Assembly (NCBI GenBank): GCA_032209605.1
Contig: JASFXZ010000028.1
Coordinates: 1,064,941-1,128,940, forward strand
DNA: 64,000 nucleotides
Direction: 5' to 3'
Origin: Mactromeris polynyma
Taxonomy: Eukaryota; Mollusca; Bivalvia; Venerida; Mactridae
Shown here: positions 33,890 to 45,784 of the stretch, one piece after another
Layout: the number at the start of each line of letters is the position of its first letter
Numbering within the stretch: position 1 is the first letter of the stretch
The notes under the pieces: model-generated
The model's input: only the letters and a program-made list of their open reading frames with translations
What the model was told of the DNA's origin: nothing
Databases searched by the model: none
Program-made: the position numbers and the translations under genes

Positions 33890-34430
33890 TGTTTATTAAG
33901 TATTTTCAAAGGGATGCGGTTCCTTTTTTCTCATTTCAAATATTACAATTGAACGCACAGTCACGTTAAATAGCTGATTATCATTTAAACTGTATTATGG
34001 GAATGTTTTTAAATGCTGTAGTTGCAAATGTATAAAAAAAACTCGCATCAATGTCAAGCATATACCTATACAATATGACTACGATTGAAACACAATCTCA
34101 TCTCAACCTTTCCAAATAAATAAAGGATATGTGTCGGGTTCGTTGGAATATCATCGAGTGAATATCAGACAATATATTTCCACGAGTGGCTTACCAACGT
34201 TCAGTGCTCACTAGATGACTTTATTTTCGACCTTCCACCGAAACAACAAAATAGGATGATGCCAAAAACAACATCGACAGCAACAAGAACAATCCAATAA
34301 AATATCCACGACAATGTCAACATTGACGATTACAACAGCAACGACGATATTGCCAACATCGATGACAACGGCAATAACAATAACAAAAATATGTATACTA
34401 ACAACCGACGACAATAACAATATCGAAAAC
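33890..34430. other. No recognisable gene
   Basis: AT-rich sequence leading into the AAC/GAC microsatellite. No exon is supported. Confidence 0.4.
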
Positions 34431-34439
34431 GACGACGAC

Positions 34440-34930
34440 AACAAAAACATCATCGACGACAACAACAACAACGACGACAACAACAACGACGACAACAACA
34501 ACGACGACAACAACAACGACGACAACAACAACGACGACGAGAACAACAACGACGACAACAACAACGACGACGAGAACAACAACGACGAAAACAACAACGA
34601 CGACAACAACAACGACGACGAGAACAACAACGACCACAACAACAACGACGACGAGAACAACAACGACGAAAACAACAACGACGACGAGAACAACAACGAC
34701 GAAAACAACAACGACGACGAGAACAACGACGACGAAAACAACAACGACGACGAGAACAACGACGACGAGAACAACAACGACGACGAGAACAACAACGACG
34801 AAAACAACAACGACGACAACAACAACGACGACAACAACAACGACGAAAACAACAACGACGACAACAACGACGACGACAACAACGACGAAGACGACAACAA
34901 CAACGACGACAACTACGAATATGACAACAA
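34440..34930. repeat. AAC/GAC trinucleotide microsatellite
   Basis: About 490 bases of mixed (AAC)n and (GAC)n with occasional GAG. It is stop-free in several frames of both strands, giving false Asn/Asp, Val and Ser/Leu homopolymer-like proteins of up to 230 residues. Confidence 0.95.
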
Positions 34931-35755
34931 CAACAAGCCGACAACGACAACAAGCCGACAACAACAGCAACTACGAAGATTTATGCGGTTAAAACAGTGA
35001 AATACGTAAATTGGTAATATAATAACATTCACATTATGGCAACTTTTCCAATTGACAAATAGTTGAAATGAAATTATGTTGATAACAACGGAAATTTGTT
35101 TGAAATGTGTATGCATGCACAGAAACGTGGCGCCAGGATGGCTGATTGACCGGTCCGGATACGCATGTTCGCAGTTTCGTTTCCCTTCCGCGACATATCA
35201 AAGTACGGTTCTCAATATGTAGTTTTGACTCCATTGTCTACCGTAACCACACTCTATGAGGGATGTGCTGAGACAGATGGGCCTGTTATTGGATGTTAAA
35301 ACATGAGCCACATGAAGGGTCTGTCTCCATCCATTGCGCGGCGAAATGACTGGTCAGTCACATGCTCGTAGCTGTACGCAAATATTTATCCAGATTCACA
35401 CAAATTATATAATTATAACGCTTTTCATTCCATTTTCAATATAATTTGTGTACTAATTTTTGCAGTATGTATTATATTATAAGTTTGCATTGAATTGCCA
35501 CCAATTTATTGAGCCATGACTTTTTTCAATAAACATTTAACCTTTGGTAAAACAGATTTTATCCGATTGTTATTAACTATTTTTCTTTAAGGGTATATAC
35601 AGTAAAAATACGGCCGTAATCTGTGTTTATATCTCGATATATTTTTATAATTTTATAATTATATATATGGAGGTTAAATCAAGTATAACTTATTTAAACA
35701 AATTTCATTGTAAAACGGGTTTATTACATGCTAGTTTTTTAACCGAATCACTTAC

Positions 35756-35828
35756 CTGTTATTCTTGCGCCACTTCTGGAAGAAAGAAGTTTTCGTATTA
35801 AGGTGACGCGACTGTCGAAAATTGCCAT
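35756..35828 (-). CDS. Candidate first coding exon of the two-pore channel
   Basis: On the minus strand an ATG at 35828 opens MAIFDSRVTLIRKLLSSRSG and ARIT, ending at ACAG|GTAAGTG, a near-perfect donor. It leaves one base (G), exactly what exon 16754-16869 needs to complete its first codon (GAT, Asp). Phase agreement alone has a one-in-three chance of being accidental. The peptide has no recognisable TPC feature, the start context is weak at -3, and the implied intron is 18.9 kb. The donor may instead belong to a 5' untranslated exon or to nothing. If real, the two genes of this window are divergent, about 3.5 kb apart. Confidence 0.3.
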
Positions 35829-36800
35829 AGAACTAGTTGTTATACCGAACAACACAAACTCATGCAATGTTCGTTTCCACGAGGCCAATTTAAATTTGAT
35901 ATACAATATAGCTAATATTATTGTACATGTCTATCATAAAACAAAATTATATTGCTTTCAGTTTTTGTGAAATTTGTTTTTAGACAAGCACAAACTATAT
36001 AATCACCAATAGATACAAGTTTTATTTTCCCCATAAATATTTGACCTTATTGCCCTAACTAGCCCAGATTGTTTAGACCACACGAATGTTGTACAATGCT
36101 CAAATTAATATCAAACAAAACATCAAAAACTATTTGCCCTAATCGCTAAAAGTGTTTGTCAAGCGAATGATTTAATTACTGCTACGTTCGTAGATTCCAA
36201 TCAGTATTAAGTAAACTATACTTAATCCGTTCGTTATCGTTTGTTACTTTTTGTGTGGTTTGTCTTTTGTCGAACCAGGCTGACCAGGTCAGGCAGCGAA
36301 TATGAATACACACGCTTCGCTTATCATATCCAGACAATATTGACAATGCGCTGGCTAATCGCTCAAATAATAATAATATTAATCATTCTTTTCTGATTAA
36401 TCATTTTCGTCGAAATGTAAACAACGCCTTCGGCTGGCTTATACGACAGAACTTATGTTATGTTTATATTATTTAATGTGAATCTATAATGTACAAGTAT
36501 TTACGATAATTTTCCTGTTGTAAATTTACGTTCGGGATAGGACGTCACTTATTTTTCAGCACGTTCGCGATGTAAAAATCGACTGTCCCGTCCAATATGC
36601 ACTTAATAAAAGTTATAAGTACTCCGACGACATATTTAGGATATTGCAATTAAATATGAATATAACAAATAGAAATTTCACACACAGAAAGTCAAATATG
36701 TCGGTTATGTTCCTATATTAATTTACAGCGCAAAATACAGTCTAATCATTTAAATACAGTCAATTAATACCACCACACTGAAATAAAAAGTCACATATTA
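35829..36800. other. No recognisable feature
   Basis: AT-rich sequence upstream (on the minus strand) of the candidate channel start exon. No TATA box at a convincing distance and no repeat family was noticed. Confidence 0.35.
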
Positions 36801-36802
36801 AA

Positions 36803-36900
36803 TATGTATCTGGCTCATCTGAACATAAAATGTTTGAATTGGCTTCATCCAGTCTTGTTGTTGCATTGGCTATAACATCTTTTATAAGAACCATTGCCAT
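36803..36900 (+). repeat. Dispersed repeat R3, copy 1
   Basis: ATGTATCTGGCTCATCTGAA...AAAATGTTTGAATTGGCTTC and ATAAGAACCATTGCCATG recur at 47794-47887; the end piece also occurs near 16604. Bases 36901-37597 hold an open frame of 95 codons (37049-37336) that I do not recognise and do not call. Confidence 0.7.
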
Positions 36901-37597
36901 GATCCGACTTAGGTAACGTGAAGGTTGTGGTGGCGGCGGTTACAGTAGTGTTGTGTAATTGAGTAACCGGTATATCGAAAATTTCCGCAATTTCCGTACA
37001 GTTCGGATATAAACATCGAAGGTACATTGGGGCGGCGATGGGGAGGGTATGGGAGGGTTGTCCCCGACCATTGGTGAGATTGTTTTTAATAATGACGAAT
37101 ATAGAGCTTCTCCAAGTCCAAGAGCTTTATTCTGCTGTATGAAATTCTTGAATTATGACATCGTGAGTTTTGTAAAATTAGGGGGAAATAAATTACAAAC
37201 AGGTAAAAACAACCACTTGTATGTACATACAGCAACAATCAACTTTAATTATAACAGAGAAGTTCTGGTGCCTTTTGTACAAACACACGTTCAGGAACTT
37301 AAAGTTCACGAGGATGACTTGGTTTATTCATGTTAGCATTAGCAAAATCTATTTTCTTGGCAAACCTGTATGGTTGATAATTATTGTGTAGACCTTCAAT
37401 CTTGGTACGTGATGCAGATTTCGTGCATTGTGATCTATTTGTATACGACATCTGACCAGGGAACCAACATATCCATGCTGGAATAAATGACGGGATTTCA
37501 TTGCAGTTATCACGTTGGTCATATACAGAGTTAATTCACATACAATTTACGATAGATTCCACATCTACAATATTTACCCCCCTTGTTCTTAATCGTA

Positions 37598-37869
37598 GCC
37601 GCGGCCGATGTCCAGTGGTTAGTCCGCTGGACTTGAAATCCGGCGATCCGGGTTCGATTCCCGGTCGCGGCAGGTCATACCCTTCCATGAAAATTTGACA
37701 AATATCTCGATTTTCCTCCACATGTGGAGAAGTTGCCGGCTCCTTGTGGAATGGTAAGTTAGTACTGGTTAGATTTCAGTCCAGGAAAAACTGGTTAGGT
37801 GAACCGGCCGCCGTATATCACTGAAATATCGTTGAGAAACGGCGTTAAACCCGATGAAACAAACAAACA
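37598..37869 (+). mobile_element. SINE type B, full length (Ser-like head, AACAAACAAAC tail)
   Basis: The head folds well: a GCCGCGG/TCGCGGC acceptor stem, a CTGGA/TCCGG anticodon stem with a TGA anticodon, and CCGGG/CCCGG around TTCGATT. The short variable loop and the body (CCACATGTGGAGAAGTTGCC, GTTAGTACTGGTTAG, GGCGTTAAACCCGATG) show it is a SINE. It ends in AAACAAACAAAC. The 3' end recurs at 41670-41741. Confidence 0.8.
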
Positions 37870-38478
37870 TGTTCCTAATCGTCCGCCATTTTGATAGGCA
37901 AAACTGATTTATCTATTTATTTTAAGCTATTATAGGAGTAATTCCCAAATTTATGATAATTGAGTAAATACCAAGATAATTTGCATGTGACAACCACTTT
38001 TTCTTCAACGTCTTGGCCGTCTGCCAACATGAGCATGATGAATAAGTTATGTTTATATATCTGATTTGATGTTATCATCGTTTACATTATATTCCCTATG
38101 AAACTTTAAGGAAATTTCCCTATCAATATGGCCGACTATTCAGAACAAGGGAGGTAATAATTGTAAATGTCTGAGTTTCAGACTTAGGGTGTTTGTGAAT
38201 AATGACCCTCTACTTCTTGTCTGAGTCCTATATGAATAAGCGGACTGCTCTTCGACCACACCAACTTATTGATGGCAAGTGTAGAAATTAAGTAGTCCAG
38301 AGCCATTGACAGCGGTAAACGTAAAGAGGAGACGGTTTTACATCATGTTATTCAAGACAAGTGATATTTTAAATGAACGGTTGTAATGCTAAACATGAAC
38401 ATATGCATATTTTACCCACTGAAGTAAAAACACGTCTATCTCAAATTACTTCGTACCCTTCAGTATTATTAATTAAAA

Positions 38479-38610
38479 GGGAGGCGCGGTAGCCAAGGAG
38501 ACTCCTGATCTTCGAGCCCCAAGATTAGCGGGGTTTGTTTACGAACTTTACAATCCCTAAATTTGGTACGAGTACTGGTTAGTAGCCAGGAAACAATCAT
38601 TGAGAGTGAT
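38479..38610 (+). mobile_element. tRNA-derived SINE, type D, partial
   Basis: GGGAGGCGCGGTAGCCAAGG and CCCTAAATTTGGTACGAGTAC match the reverse copy at 55621-55770. Bases 38611-39250 beyond it show nothing. Confidence 0.6.
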
Positions 38611-39256
38611 TTTAGTATAAGTTGTAAGAACTTGTTTCACCATTGATGTTAAATAAATACATGTATGTTTAAACTTCAATGATTTATTATTATTTATGAT
38701 CTGATAACTATAAGACGAATGCATGTTATCCACCCAACAGTTAAGTGGCATGCCTGACATAATATTGATTCGCAAGACCACGTTTCTGTCGGAACCGCAC
38801 GATAAAAATTATTACATTTGTCAACCTTTTTGTAGTCAGGATAATGATTCGTTTACCCAAAGCTAACAAAGCATACGGCTAATGTGTTTATTATATTCGT
38901 GTTTGTTTATTGTTTTGATTGTGCGAATGGTCGAAGTAATCTTTATTGTAACAAAATAGCAATTTTACGGTTGATTGTTCTGTATACTTGCATTACCCTG
39001 ACCATGTTGTTTTTAACCATATTTATTCATAATAAAAACTTATAAAAATAAATACCAAAAAACTCTTAATGTTTATTCCAGTTGTACCTATGATCAATTC
39101 TTAAATCAAGTACTAAAAGGTTAAAATAAAACAACTGCAAACGTCTGTAAATATTTGTACAAAGATGACATGGCAAAAAGTTTGATAATGTGACATCTGG
39201 GCGTGGTTTGTTGCTAAACGCAATGAACCCAAACAGTTTAGCCACGCTTTACATTG

Positions 39257-39264
39257 TATAAATA
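39257..39264 (+). promoter_or_regulatory. TATA box (TATAAATA) for the ZP gene
   Basis: TATAAATA lies about 25-30 bases upstream of a CAGAC sequence that could serve as the initiator, and 70 bases upstream of a strong donor (AAG|GTAAGAA). It is on the same strand as, and 4.3 kb upstream of, the ZP protein start codon. The spacing fits a core promoter. No transcript evidence is available. Confidence 0.45.
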
Positions 39265-39286
39265 AGAGGGATTGCCAAACGTTTTC

Positions 39287-39333
39287 AGACTTTCTTCTAA
39301 TTTCCTGCAAAGGTGTACCTCATCTGAACTAAG
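39287..39333 (+). other. Putative noncoding first exon of the ZP gene
   Basis: From the predicted initiator near 39287 to AAG|GTAAGAA at 39333 there is no ATG. The stretch would be spliced to the acceptor TTATTATTTTTCAG ending at 43515, giving a short 5' UTR. This is inferred only from promoter spacing and a good donor; the start is approximate. Confidence 0.4.
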
Positions 39334-39576
39334 GTAAGAAACTCTTTTTTTATTAGAAAATAACATGATAGTCGTTTTTAAACAAAACGAAAATATTTTC
39401 ATACTTTCGATGTGTTCAAATGTTATTTATTTCTCATATTTTAGCACTGTCGTAAACTATCAAACTTTGTTCAAACTCGGATCCCGTAATTATATTTGGG
39501 TAGGGGTCATATTCATGAGTTGTATGAGTTATTTATATAGCGATTAAGTGTTCAACCCATTTAAACCCCTAGCATT

Positions 39577-40010
39577 GTTTACTGACAGTTCCAATGGTTG
39601 TAATTCGCTGTATGGTTATTATTTCTGTTTGTGTTTTAAATGTATGTTATATTTCCCTTTCCCCCGTGCAATTCTTACACTTTGTATAGTGTTCATGTTA
39701 TTTTCTGCCCAGTTTCGACCAAGTGTTGCCAACCGTCTTGGTTTGTCCTGTGATCTTTTCCATCCATTAATATACCCGCCCTTCACTGTTTGTCCTCTTT
39801 GATTCTCCTAGTTATTCCTTATGGTCGGCCAGGCCATTCATTGCGCCTCTGTTCCCTTACGTATGTACCCTAACGAACCTCCTCAAGTGCCTTATGTTTG
39901 ATGAATTGTTTTTTCTCGAAAACTTGTGTGGAGAGACACTGTCTTATGTATGTGGCGTTCCCTGTAGCAACATTTCTCTCTCTTTTATGCCAAACCATTA
40001 TATTTTAATC
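39577..40010 (+). repeat. Dispersed repeat R1, longest copy
   Basis: Runs from CTGACAGTTCCAATGG through GTTATTATTTCTGTTTGTG, TTCGACCAAGTGTTGCC, CTTTGATTCTCCTAGTTATTCC and AGGCCATTCATTGCGCC to GAGAGACACTGTCTTATGTATG and GTGGCGTTCCCTGTAGC. Open frames here are shared by other copies and are repeat-derived. Confidence 0.75.
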
Positions 40011-41436
40011 GCGTTCTAAGTGAAAGGGAAACGAGGGAATCTACTTTTGTATTATTGATTTTTTTGCTTTTACACCCCTAAAAATGTGATGTGAAATATT
40101 TTCTGTATTCCTAATTAAATCGTACGGGACACACTCGGAGTGTGTTTGCTTTTACCGTCAGACCTGGTTTATTCGACAACCTTTTATCGGAATATACAAT
40201 ATCTTCCGAAATTAATATCGGTTCCTGAAATTTCTTCTTATTCACGTCGAATTGAAATGCGTTATTTAAAACCATGTATTATTCGAATTAACATTTCGGA
40301 TCCAATGAATTCGAATGACCAAGGTCGGACTGTATATGAGTTTTAATATTATGGCGATGTTTATCCCTACACAACTGAGCTGAAAAAAATTCGATGAGAA
40401 TGATGAGAATTTGCTATTAATATGTTCTATGTGATTTAATTTGAAACAATAAAATTAAATTAGTAGCAAGAAGATGGATCGTTAGAATGGATATTTGTTA
40501 CATTAAATAAAAGAGAAGAAATTGCAGTATACTGTGATAAGCGTTAACATATTCTAGTAATAAGATAAAGTGCTTACACTTACGTTAAAAAGTAATTTTC
40601 CATACTGCATATCTTATTAAATATTTGTACTATTGCATAATTAATTTTTTCATTTGAAGAGCAAACTAGTTTTAAGAAGTTTGTAGATTTTGACGCGTCG
40701 CCGTCATTTTGTCGCTTAGTTTTGCATCTTGTTCTCATTATCAGAATGGCTATAAAACGGTAATATATATGTCCGAATTTAATAACTTTGGTATAAAATG
40801 AAAGTTGAAAAATAGAATCTGTTAGAATATGTAAAAATATTTTTTACTAAAAACCTAAAATGGATTTTTTTGGTAGTATACATAATTATACTATGGAAGG
40901 GCTAAAGGGAGACAACTCGTGATAATCTCCTGTGCTTTTGAGTTGCTTTCATTCTTTCGATACAAATACGTCGAGATAAATATGGTTCAAAGAGCTATAT
41001 GTCTCGTGCGTTTTTGCAAACATAAAACGGATGAAATATTTTGCTGATATTAGAAGAAAGTTTATTATACTTATTGTTCTATTATCATTTTCTCTTTCTT
41101 TAAGTCCTAGTAATATTGCTCTGTTGCTAAGTCTATGCATTTAGGTACTTTCGTTTTTTTTTAAATGCTAAAGAATTCATGTGTCTGTGAATAAATAATG
41201 TAACAAGATAACTGAGTTTGAGAAATTTTAAAAATTGAAGAGTCAATTTAAATTCAGAAATAGGAACATAAATTATTACATGATGCGCTATTGGAATGTA
41301 ATACATGGACATGAATTTAACTAATCAGTTAACCGGTCATTATAACTATTGCCCTCGTGTGCTCTGCTCGACACTGGATGTTCCGCGTTCTATTTATAGC
41401 CGGAATATCTTTAAATTATTGGGCCTCAGGTGTACC

Positions 41437-41572
41437 TCTATTTTACAACATCTTCTGTAAGTGACGTCATTTCATGAACACGCAACATGTGATGTCACTA
41501 TTTGCAAGTATGGTCACTTCGTTTTCCTATTGTCATATGGGGCAAATATTACTTACTGTCAGTATATGCATA
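41437..41572. mobile_element. CRE-bearing palindromic repeat, copy 2 (left arm)
   Basis: CTGTAAGTGACGTCATTTCA...CGCAACATGTGATGTCAC, then GGTCACTTCGTTTTC and ATATGGGGCAAATATT. The right arm is missing. Confidence 0.7.
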
Positions 41573-41669
41573 CACTTTGAATTAGTCGTATTGTTAATCT
41601 CTCGCCAGAGATAATACCAGCAGTATAATATATTTGAGCTGTACTAATTACTAAACAAGAAATATCTCG

Positions 41670-41741
41670 TTAGGTGAACCGGCCGCCGTATATAACTGAA
41701 ATATTGTTGAGAAGCGGCGTTAAACCCGATGAAACAAACAA
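41670..41741 (+). mobile_element. SINE type B, 3' end
   Basis: TTAGGTGAACCGGCCGCCGT and GCGGCGTTAAACCCGATG followed by AAACAAACAAG match the tail of 37598-37869 almost exactly. Confidence 0.75.
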
Positions 41742-42129
41742 GAAATATTTCGAAAAAGATAGTCGGCGCAATTTGAAGGTAACGGTTTGTTGTGCAACAC
41801 AAAATAATGCCGTAACAGCTTAATCACTCAACTGAGATCCCAAGGTCAAGGTCATGGACTTTTCTTGTACAAGGTCTTTGGTGAATATCGCAAGTAAAGC
41901 GGGCGATAGATTACGCTTTTGTTTCACACCAGTTGAGTACTCAAATCGAACCAATCTGTTAATTTACTGTTTATTCGAATACATGACATGGATCTTGAAT
42001 AAATATGTTTGATGGAATTGTAAACTCTTAAATGCATATTATGCACAATTGAGTTATACGGCATCCTTTTTAATTCGAAACAGTCCTTCAAATCGATGTA
42101 GATCGTAAACGCTTCGAGATTATAAAAAG

Positions 42130-42525
42130 AGAGAATAACTTGCTACAGGGAACACCACATACATGAGACAGTGCGTCTCCACAGAGACCTCCGGGAAAAC
42201 AACAATACAGAAAACACAAGAGAAAGTTGATGAAGGTATCAAAGTGGCCGGGAAAACATTTAACAAAATACAAGTTATTGAACATGCAATATTTTTGTGT
42301 AAGAAATGCACATACTAGATATATATGTGGCTGTCTCTGAGACTTTTGGCCCAAATGTACTGAGCCTCGTTTCTGGGAAAAACGCAATAAAGACATGTTT
42401 CTCACGTTAATTGCAACAGCTAGTTGAACAGTGGGCGAACAGAAGCAAAACATGTATCGGTAAACATTGAGAAGGCCCCTTTCCTTAGGCAAAATAAAAA
42501 TATATTGTAAAATATTATTGTATCC
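42130..42525 (-). repeat. Dispersed repeat R2, reverse copy
   Basis: The minus strand contains TTCAACTAGCTGTTGCAATT, CAGAAACGAGGCTCAGTAC, then CCCGGAGGTCTCTGTGGAGA and ACTGTCTCATGTATGTGG. The order is the same as at 51740-52300. A 134-codon open frame here is repeat-derived. Confidence 0.7.
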
Positions 42526-43515
42526 GAAAACGTATTACTGATGGTGTTAAATTGGAAAAATTACAGTCAGACTAACTTCTGTAGGCATATACATACGTCT
42601 TTCTATGCCTCTGTTTTGGACAATAATACACACAACAACTTCAATTGTTAGATCCTATAGAAATGCTCCATTACATCATAAAGGTGCCCTGTCATGAGCA
42701 TAAACTATTACCTGCATGTAATGAACATGTTATTCAGGATTCGCTCACATTGGTGGTAGGCCACTGTACACATTGACTCATATGACAGACGATTTTAGCT
42801 GGTTGTTTCCTACTCCTAATCTGAATCCATCCCTCCAATATCTTGCTACCGTCAGCATATAACGTTTGTCATTGGCCTAACTTATCCACAAGGCAACAAT
42901 AACACATTACGTAATAAAGTTAGTATTTAATTAATCTTAATCTAATCTTAGTTTGAATACTCTGGCGGCTCTGATTATAGACATCGCGTATTCGCGACCA
43001 TTTCCTTCCGTGTTACAGAACGTCATGTGTATCGAGCAAAGGGGGTCGGCACCTTGCGGGAATGACATAAAACAGTCATCCAAGTCAAAATCAATCATAC
43101 CATGTAATATCACTGACAAGGGTTATAACTGAAAAATATTTTCATCCCACGTTCATCTAATTGTCCGTCAGCTTTTTAATACTCCGCCAAATTCACATTC
43201 ACAAGTATCTGCGTGCAGCTAATACAATACACTTACAACAACCTATAACAATTAAGCAGCTTACATCACAAAAAATCCATAAATCCAGCGTGTAACGTGC
43301 AGAAAGTGCCAGTTTTTTAGTCCATCGAGAAGTCGCAACATCAAATGACTCGCGAAAACGTGTGATGATGCCTTACAATTCGTATATTTCTTACAGACGT
43401 GAACAACTAAGCACCCTCGATTAATGCCACTAATGTCTTTAAATCACTCACAAAATAGGCATCATAAACGTACTCTGGTCATAGAAATATATAACAACCA
43501 ATTATTATTTTTCAG

Positions 43516-43603
43516 GAATACAGAAAAAGACAGACAATGTTACGAATTATCGGAGTTCTTGTGCTTGTGGTCTCTTCTGTGACAGCACAGTTTACGCCAA
43601 CAA
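43516..43603 (+). CDS. ZP protein exon 1 (coding from 43537): signal peptide
   Basis: After the acceptor TTATTATTTTTCAG there are 21 untranslated bases, then ATG at 43537 opening MLRIIGVLVLVVSSVTAQ. This is a classic signal peptide with predicted cleavage after VTA at residue 17. The exon ends ACAA|GTAAGG with one base left over (phase 1), which joins TA of exon 45569-45747 to give Ile23. The reading frame continues past the donor for a while without meaning. The start is the only ATG of the exon and the peptide is secretory, as expected for a ZP-domain membrane protein. Confidence 0.88.
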
Positions 43604-43859
43604 GTAAGGCCTCTTATTTATGTCTATATATTTTTACAACAAATATTTGTCAGCATCTGCTATTTCTAATATTTAAAATAGCATTCTCGCCGATGATAAT
43701 ATTTTTAATTTCACTCCATGTGATATATTGGGCATGAAATATGACATTGAATTTCCAATTGAATTCTTCAGGAATGTACTCCGTTTGTGGTTGGCTCCAA
43801 AGTGTAGTTATCCTTAATTAACTTTATATAAGTTAAATGTACACGAAAATGACAATAAC

Positions 43860-43969
43860 TCGCTGTGATAAGTGGTTAGCATAACGGACCGGCAATCCGT
43901 AGACCCGGGTTCGAATCCAGGTAGCGCCATTGACCGATTTTTCGTGTTCCTCAAATCATGACTTTATTT
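43860..43969 (+). mobile_element. SINE type A, copy in ZP intron 1
   Basis: CTCGCTGTGATAAGTGGTTAGC, CGGACCGGCAATCCGTAGAC, GGGTTCGAATCCAGG, then CATTGACCGATTTTTCGTG. The head has a short deletion in the A-box, so it is not a tRNA gene. Confidence 0.75.
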
Positions 43970-45440
43970 CTATACATGTGCTAATGGTGAAATGCCTAAA
44001 AAGAATCAAAGGACTGAGAATTCTGAAATCAAGCGGGTTGAAACAAAATATATGTGTATACTGAATAGGAGGAAAAAAAAGTGTACTGTAAAGGAACTGC
44101 GAGGCATGAATAAACCCTACGCTCCCACACAGCGCTTTGATTCTACTGCCGTTACATTCACATGCTGCTTTAAAACGCATAGATTTTGATATTTTCTGAT
44201 AAAGCCTATGATTAAGTCGCAGTTAACGAAATCACCATTATTCCATGAAACTAAATTGCATTGGTTTACACGATCACGTGACTACTGAGTTATTAATAGA
44301 CAGGTTTTTTCCCGTGTTAGAACCAATCAAATGTGTATACAAGCTTTCGTGTCAATGGAGCTTTTCACTATCAGCTAATTGGTTTTACACATGCCATTTA
44401 GCAGTTAAATATGGCATTGTTATACTGATTTGTATTACAAATATTGTGGCGACTTTTTTCATATACCACATAATGCTAAGGAACGGGATGACGCATTTAA
44501 AAAATACACGCAGATTCCGCTGTGCGAATGGCATTAAATTACTACACATATTCAGGCATCGGAATAATGTTGTCATGCCGATTTATTTAGTTTTTCTTAC
44601 AATTTACATAATTACATAACTATTTATATGACAGTGAGAGCTGTCAACTCAGTGCACAGTCGCATTTTCTTTATGTACACATGTTTACTGTCCTACTTTC
44701 GGGACATTGGCGAGGCGTTGCACGCGCCCTTCCTAATTATGTGAACAAAACCCGGTTTTAAACTAGGTTTAATCCGGTTTAACCAAGGCGGGTTAAACTG
44801 GGGTCTTTAAGCTTACCAAGTAGGTGTATTGGGCCAAACATCTAAGAGAACGACACATTGTTCTCTAAGATTCAAAGCAAGAGATACAAATAAAGTTATA
44901 TTTCACTAACGCAGAAATTATTAACTAACATATGTTTGATTTGTATAATATTCATTGTTTTAAAGTATCATTAAGATATGAAAAAAAGAAGTTGAACTTG
45001 CATTCAGTTTACGTTGCCAGTAATTTTATATGTTTAATATGCATCTTGATTATTATACAGGTAATAGCTTAACAAAATTGGCTACAAGTGTTCAGTTTGT
45101 TTTCATCTTATGCAATTGTGTTGCTATCAATTGTCAAAGCTAAGTGATATGCTTTTCTTTAGGCCTGTTAATGCCGGTATAATGTTTTTTTTCTTTTTGT
45201 CACAAAACCGTATTGAAATTGTGTAGCCTACGTTCTCCGAGCTTCAAGCTATACATGTATGTTCATGTGCACTCACTTAACGTTATCATTATTTGGCGCT
45301 ACCATGTAACGTCGCGCGCTGCGTTGTGTACTGAATAGTATAATATATCATAATATGATATCGTATCTTGCCAAATCGTATCGTACATGATAACATACAT
45401 CATACCATGCTATGCCATACCATATCATTATCTAAATATA

Positions 45441-45529
45441 GTCATATTTGAGGAAAAATCGGTCAATGGCGCTATCGGGATTCGAGCCCGGGTCTACGGA
45501 TTGCCGGGTCCGTTATGCTAACCACTAGT
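45441..45529 (-). mobile_element. SINE type A, reverse copy beside ZP exon 2
   Basis: The plus strand shows AAAAATCGGTCAATGGCGCT, GGATTCGAGCCCGGGTCTAC and CCGTTATGCTAACCACTAG. It ends about 40 bases before the exon. Confidence 0.75.
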
Positions 45530-45568
45530 TGTGTCATGTTAAATTAAGTGTTCTTTTAATTGTTTCAG

Positions 45569-45747
45569 TATCGGTAACTTGCAGTCCAGAGAGTACAACT
45601 GTGGTCGAGTTCGTGGTTACAATAAGTGGGCTTACTGATAATAGCGGCTCTGTTTACATAGAAGATTATTGTGCTACGCAGACAACGAGTACCGGCTCTG
45701 CTACTTATACATTTGGAGATACGGATTGTACTTCAGATATAGCAATG
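45569..45747 (+). CDS. ZP protein exon 2: first half of ZP-N
   Basis: Encodes residues 24-82, beginning SVTCSPESTTVVEFVVTISG. It contains Cys27, Cys57 and Cys76, three of the four cysteines of the ZP-N immunoglobulin-like fold, and a beta-strand-rich sequence with GLTDNSGSVYIEDYC. The acceptor is TTTTAATTGTTTCAG and the donor ATG|GTCAGT, phase 0. A SINE copy (45441-45529, minus) ends only 40 bases upstream of the exon. A hAT-type MITE (45785-46229) begins 38 bases downstream, so both splice regions are hemmed in by repeats. Confidence 0.9.
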
Positions 45748-45784
45748 GTCAGTGACTTTCTATACACTCGGAAAATATTAACTA

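Noticed and set aside
34211..35000. Asn/Asp-rich, poly-Val and Ser/Leu-rich frames up to 233 codons
   Set aside because: Produced by the AAC/GAC microsatellite on both strands; composition follows the repeat exactly.
37049..37336. 95-codon plus frame (MGGLSPTIGEIVF...)
   Set aside because: No family recognised, no splice sites or repeat-independent support; could be chance, so not called.
37598..37672. Apparent tRNA-Ser (TGA) gene
   Set aside because: The stems fold well, but the long variable arm required for tRNA-Ser is absent and the sequence continues into a SINE body with an AACAAAC tail.
39548..39802. 84-codon plus frame with cysteine/leucine-rich sequence
   Set aside because: Lies in dispersed repeat R1; related frames recur at 32544 and 62518 with drift typical of noncoding repeats.
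42088..42492. 134-codon minus frame
   Set aside because: Covers the R2/R1-type repeat; the sequence is shared with 51740-52300 where the frame is not kept.
43861..43932. Apparent tRNA gene
   Set aside because: A-box deletion, no closing acceptor stem, and three sibling copies with the same non-tRNA tail show that it is a SINE.
44245..44619. 124-codon plus frame with hydrophobic stretches in ZP intron 1
   Set aside because: No recognisable family, no splice context, AT-rich codons giving chance Ile/Leu; not supported as a gene.
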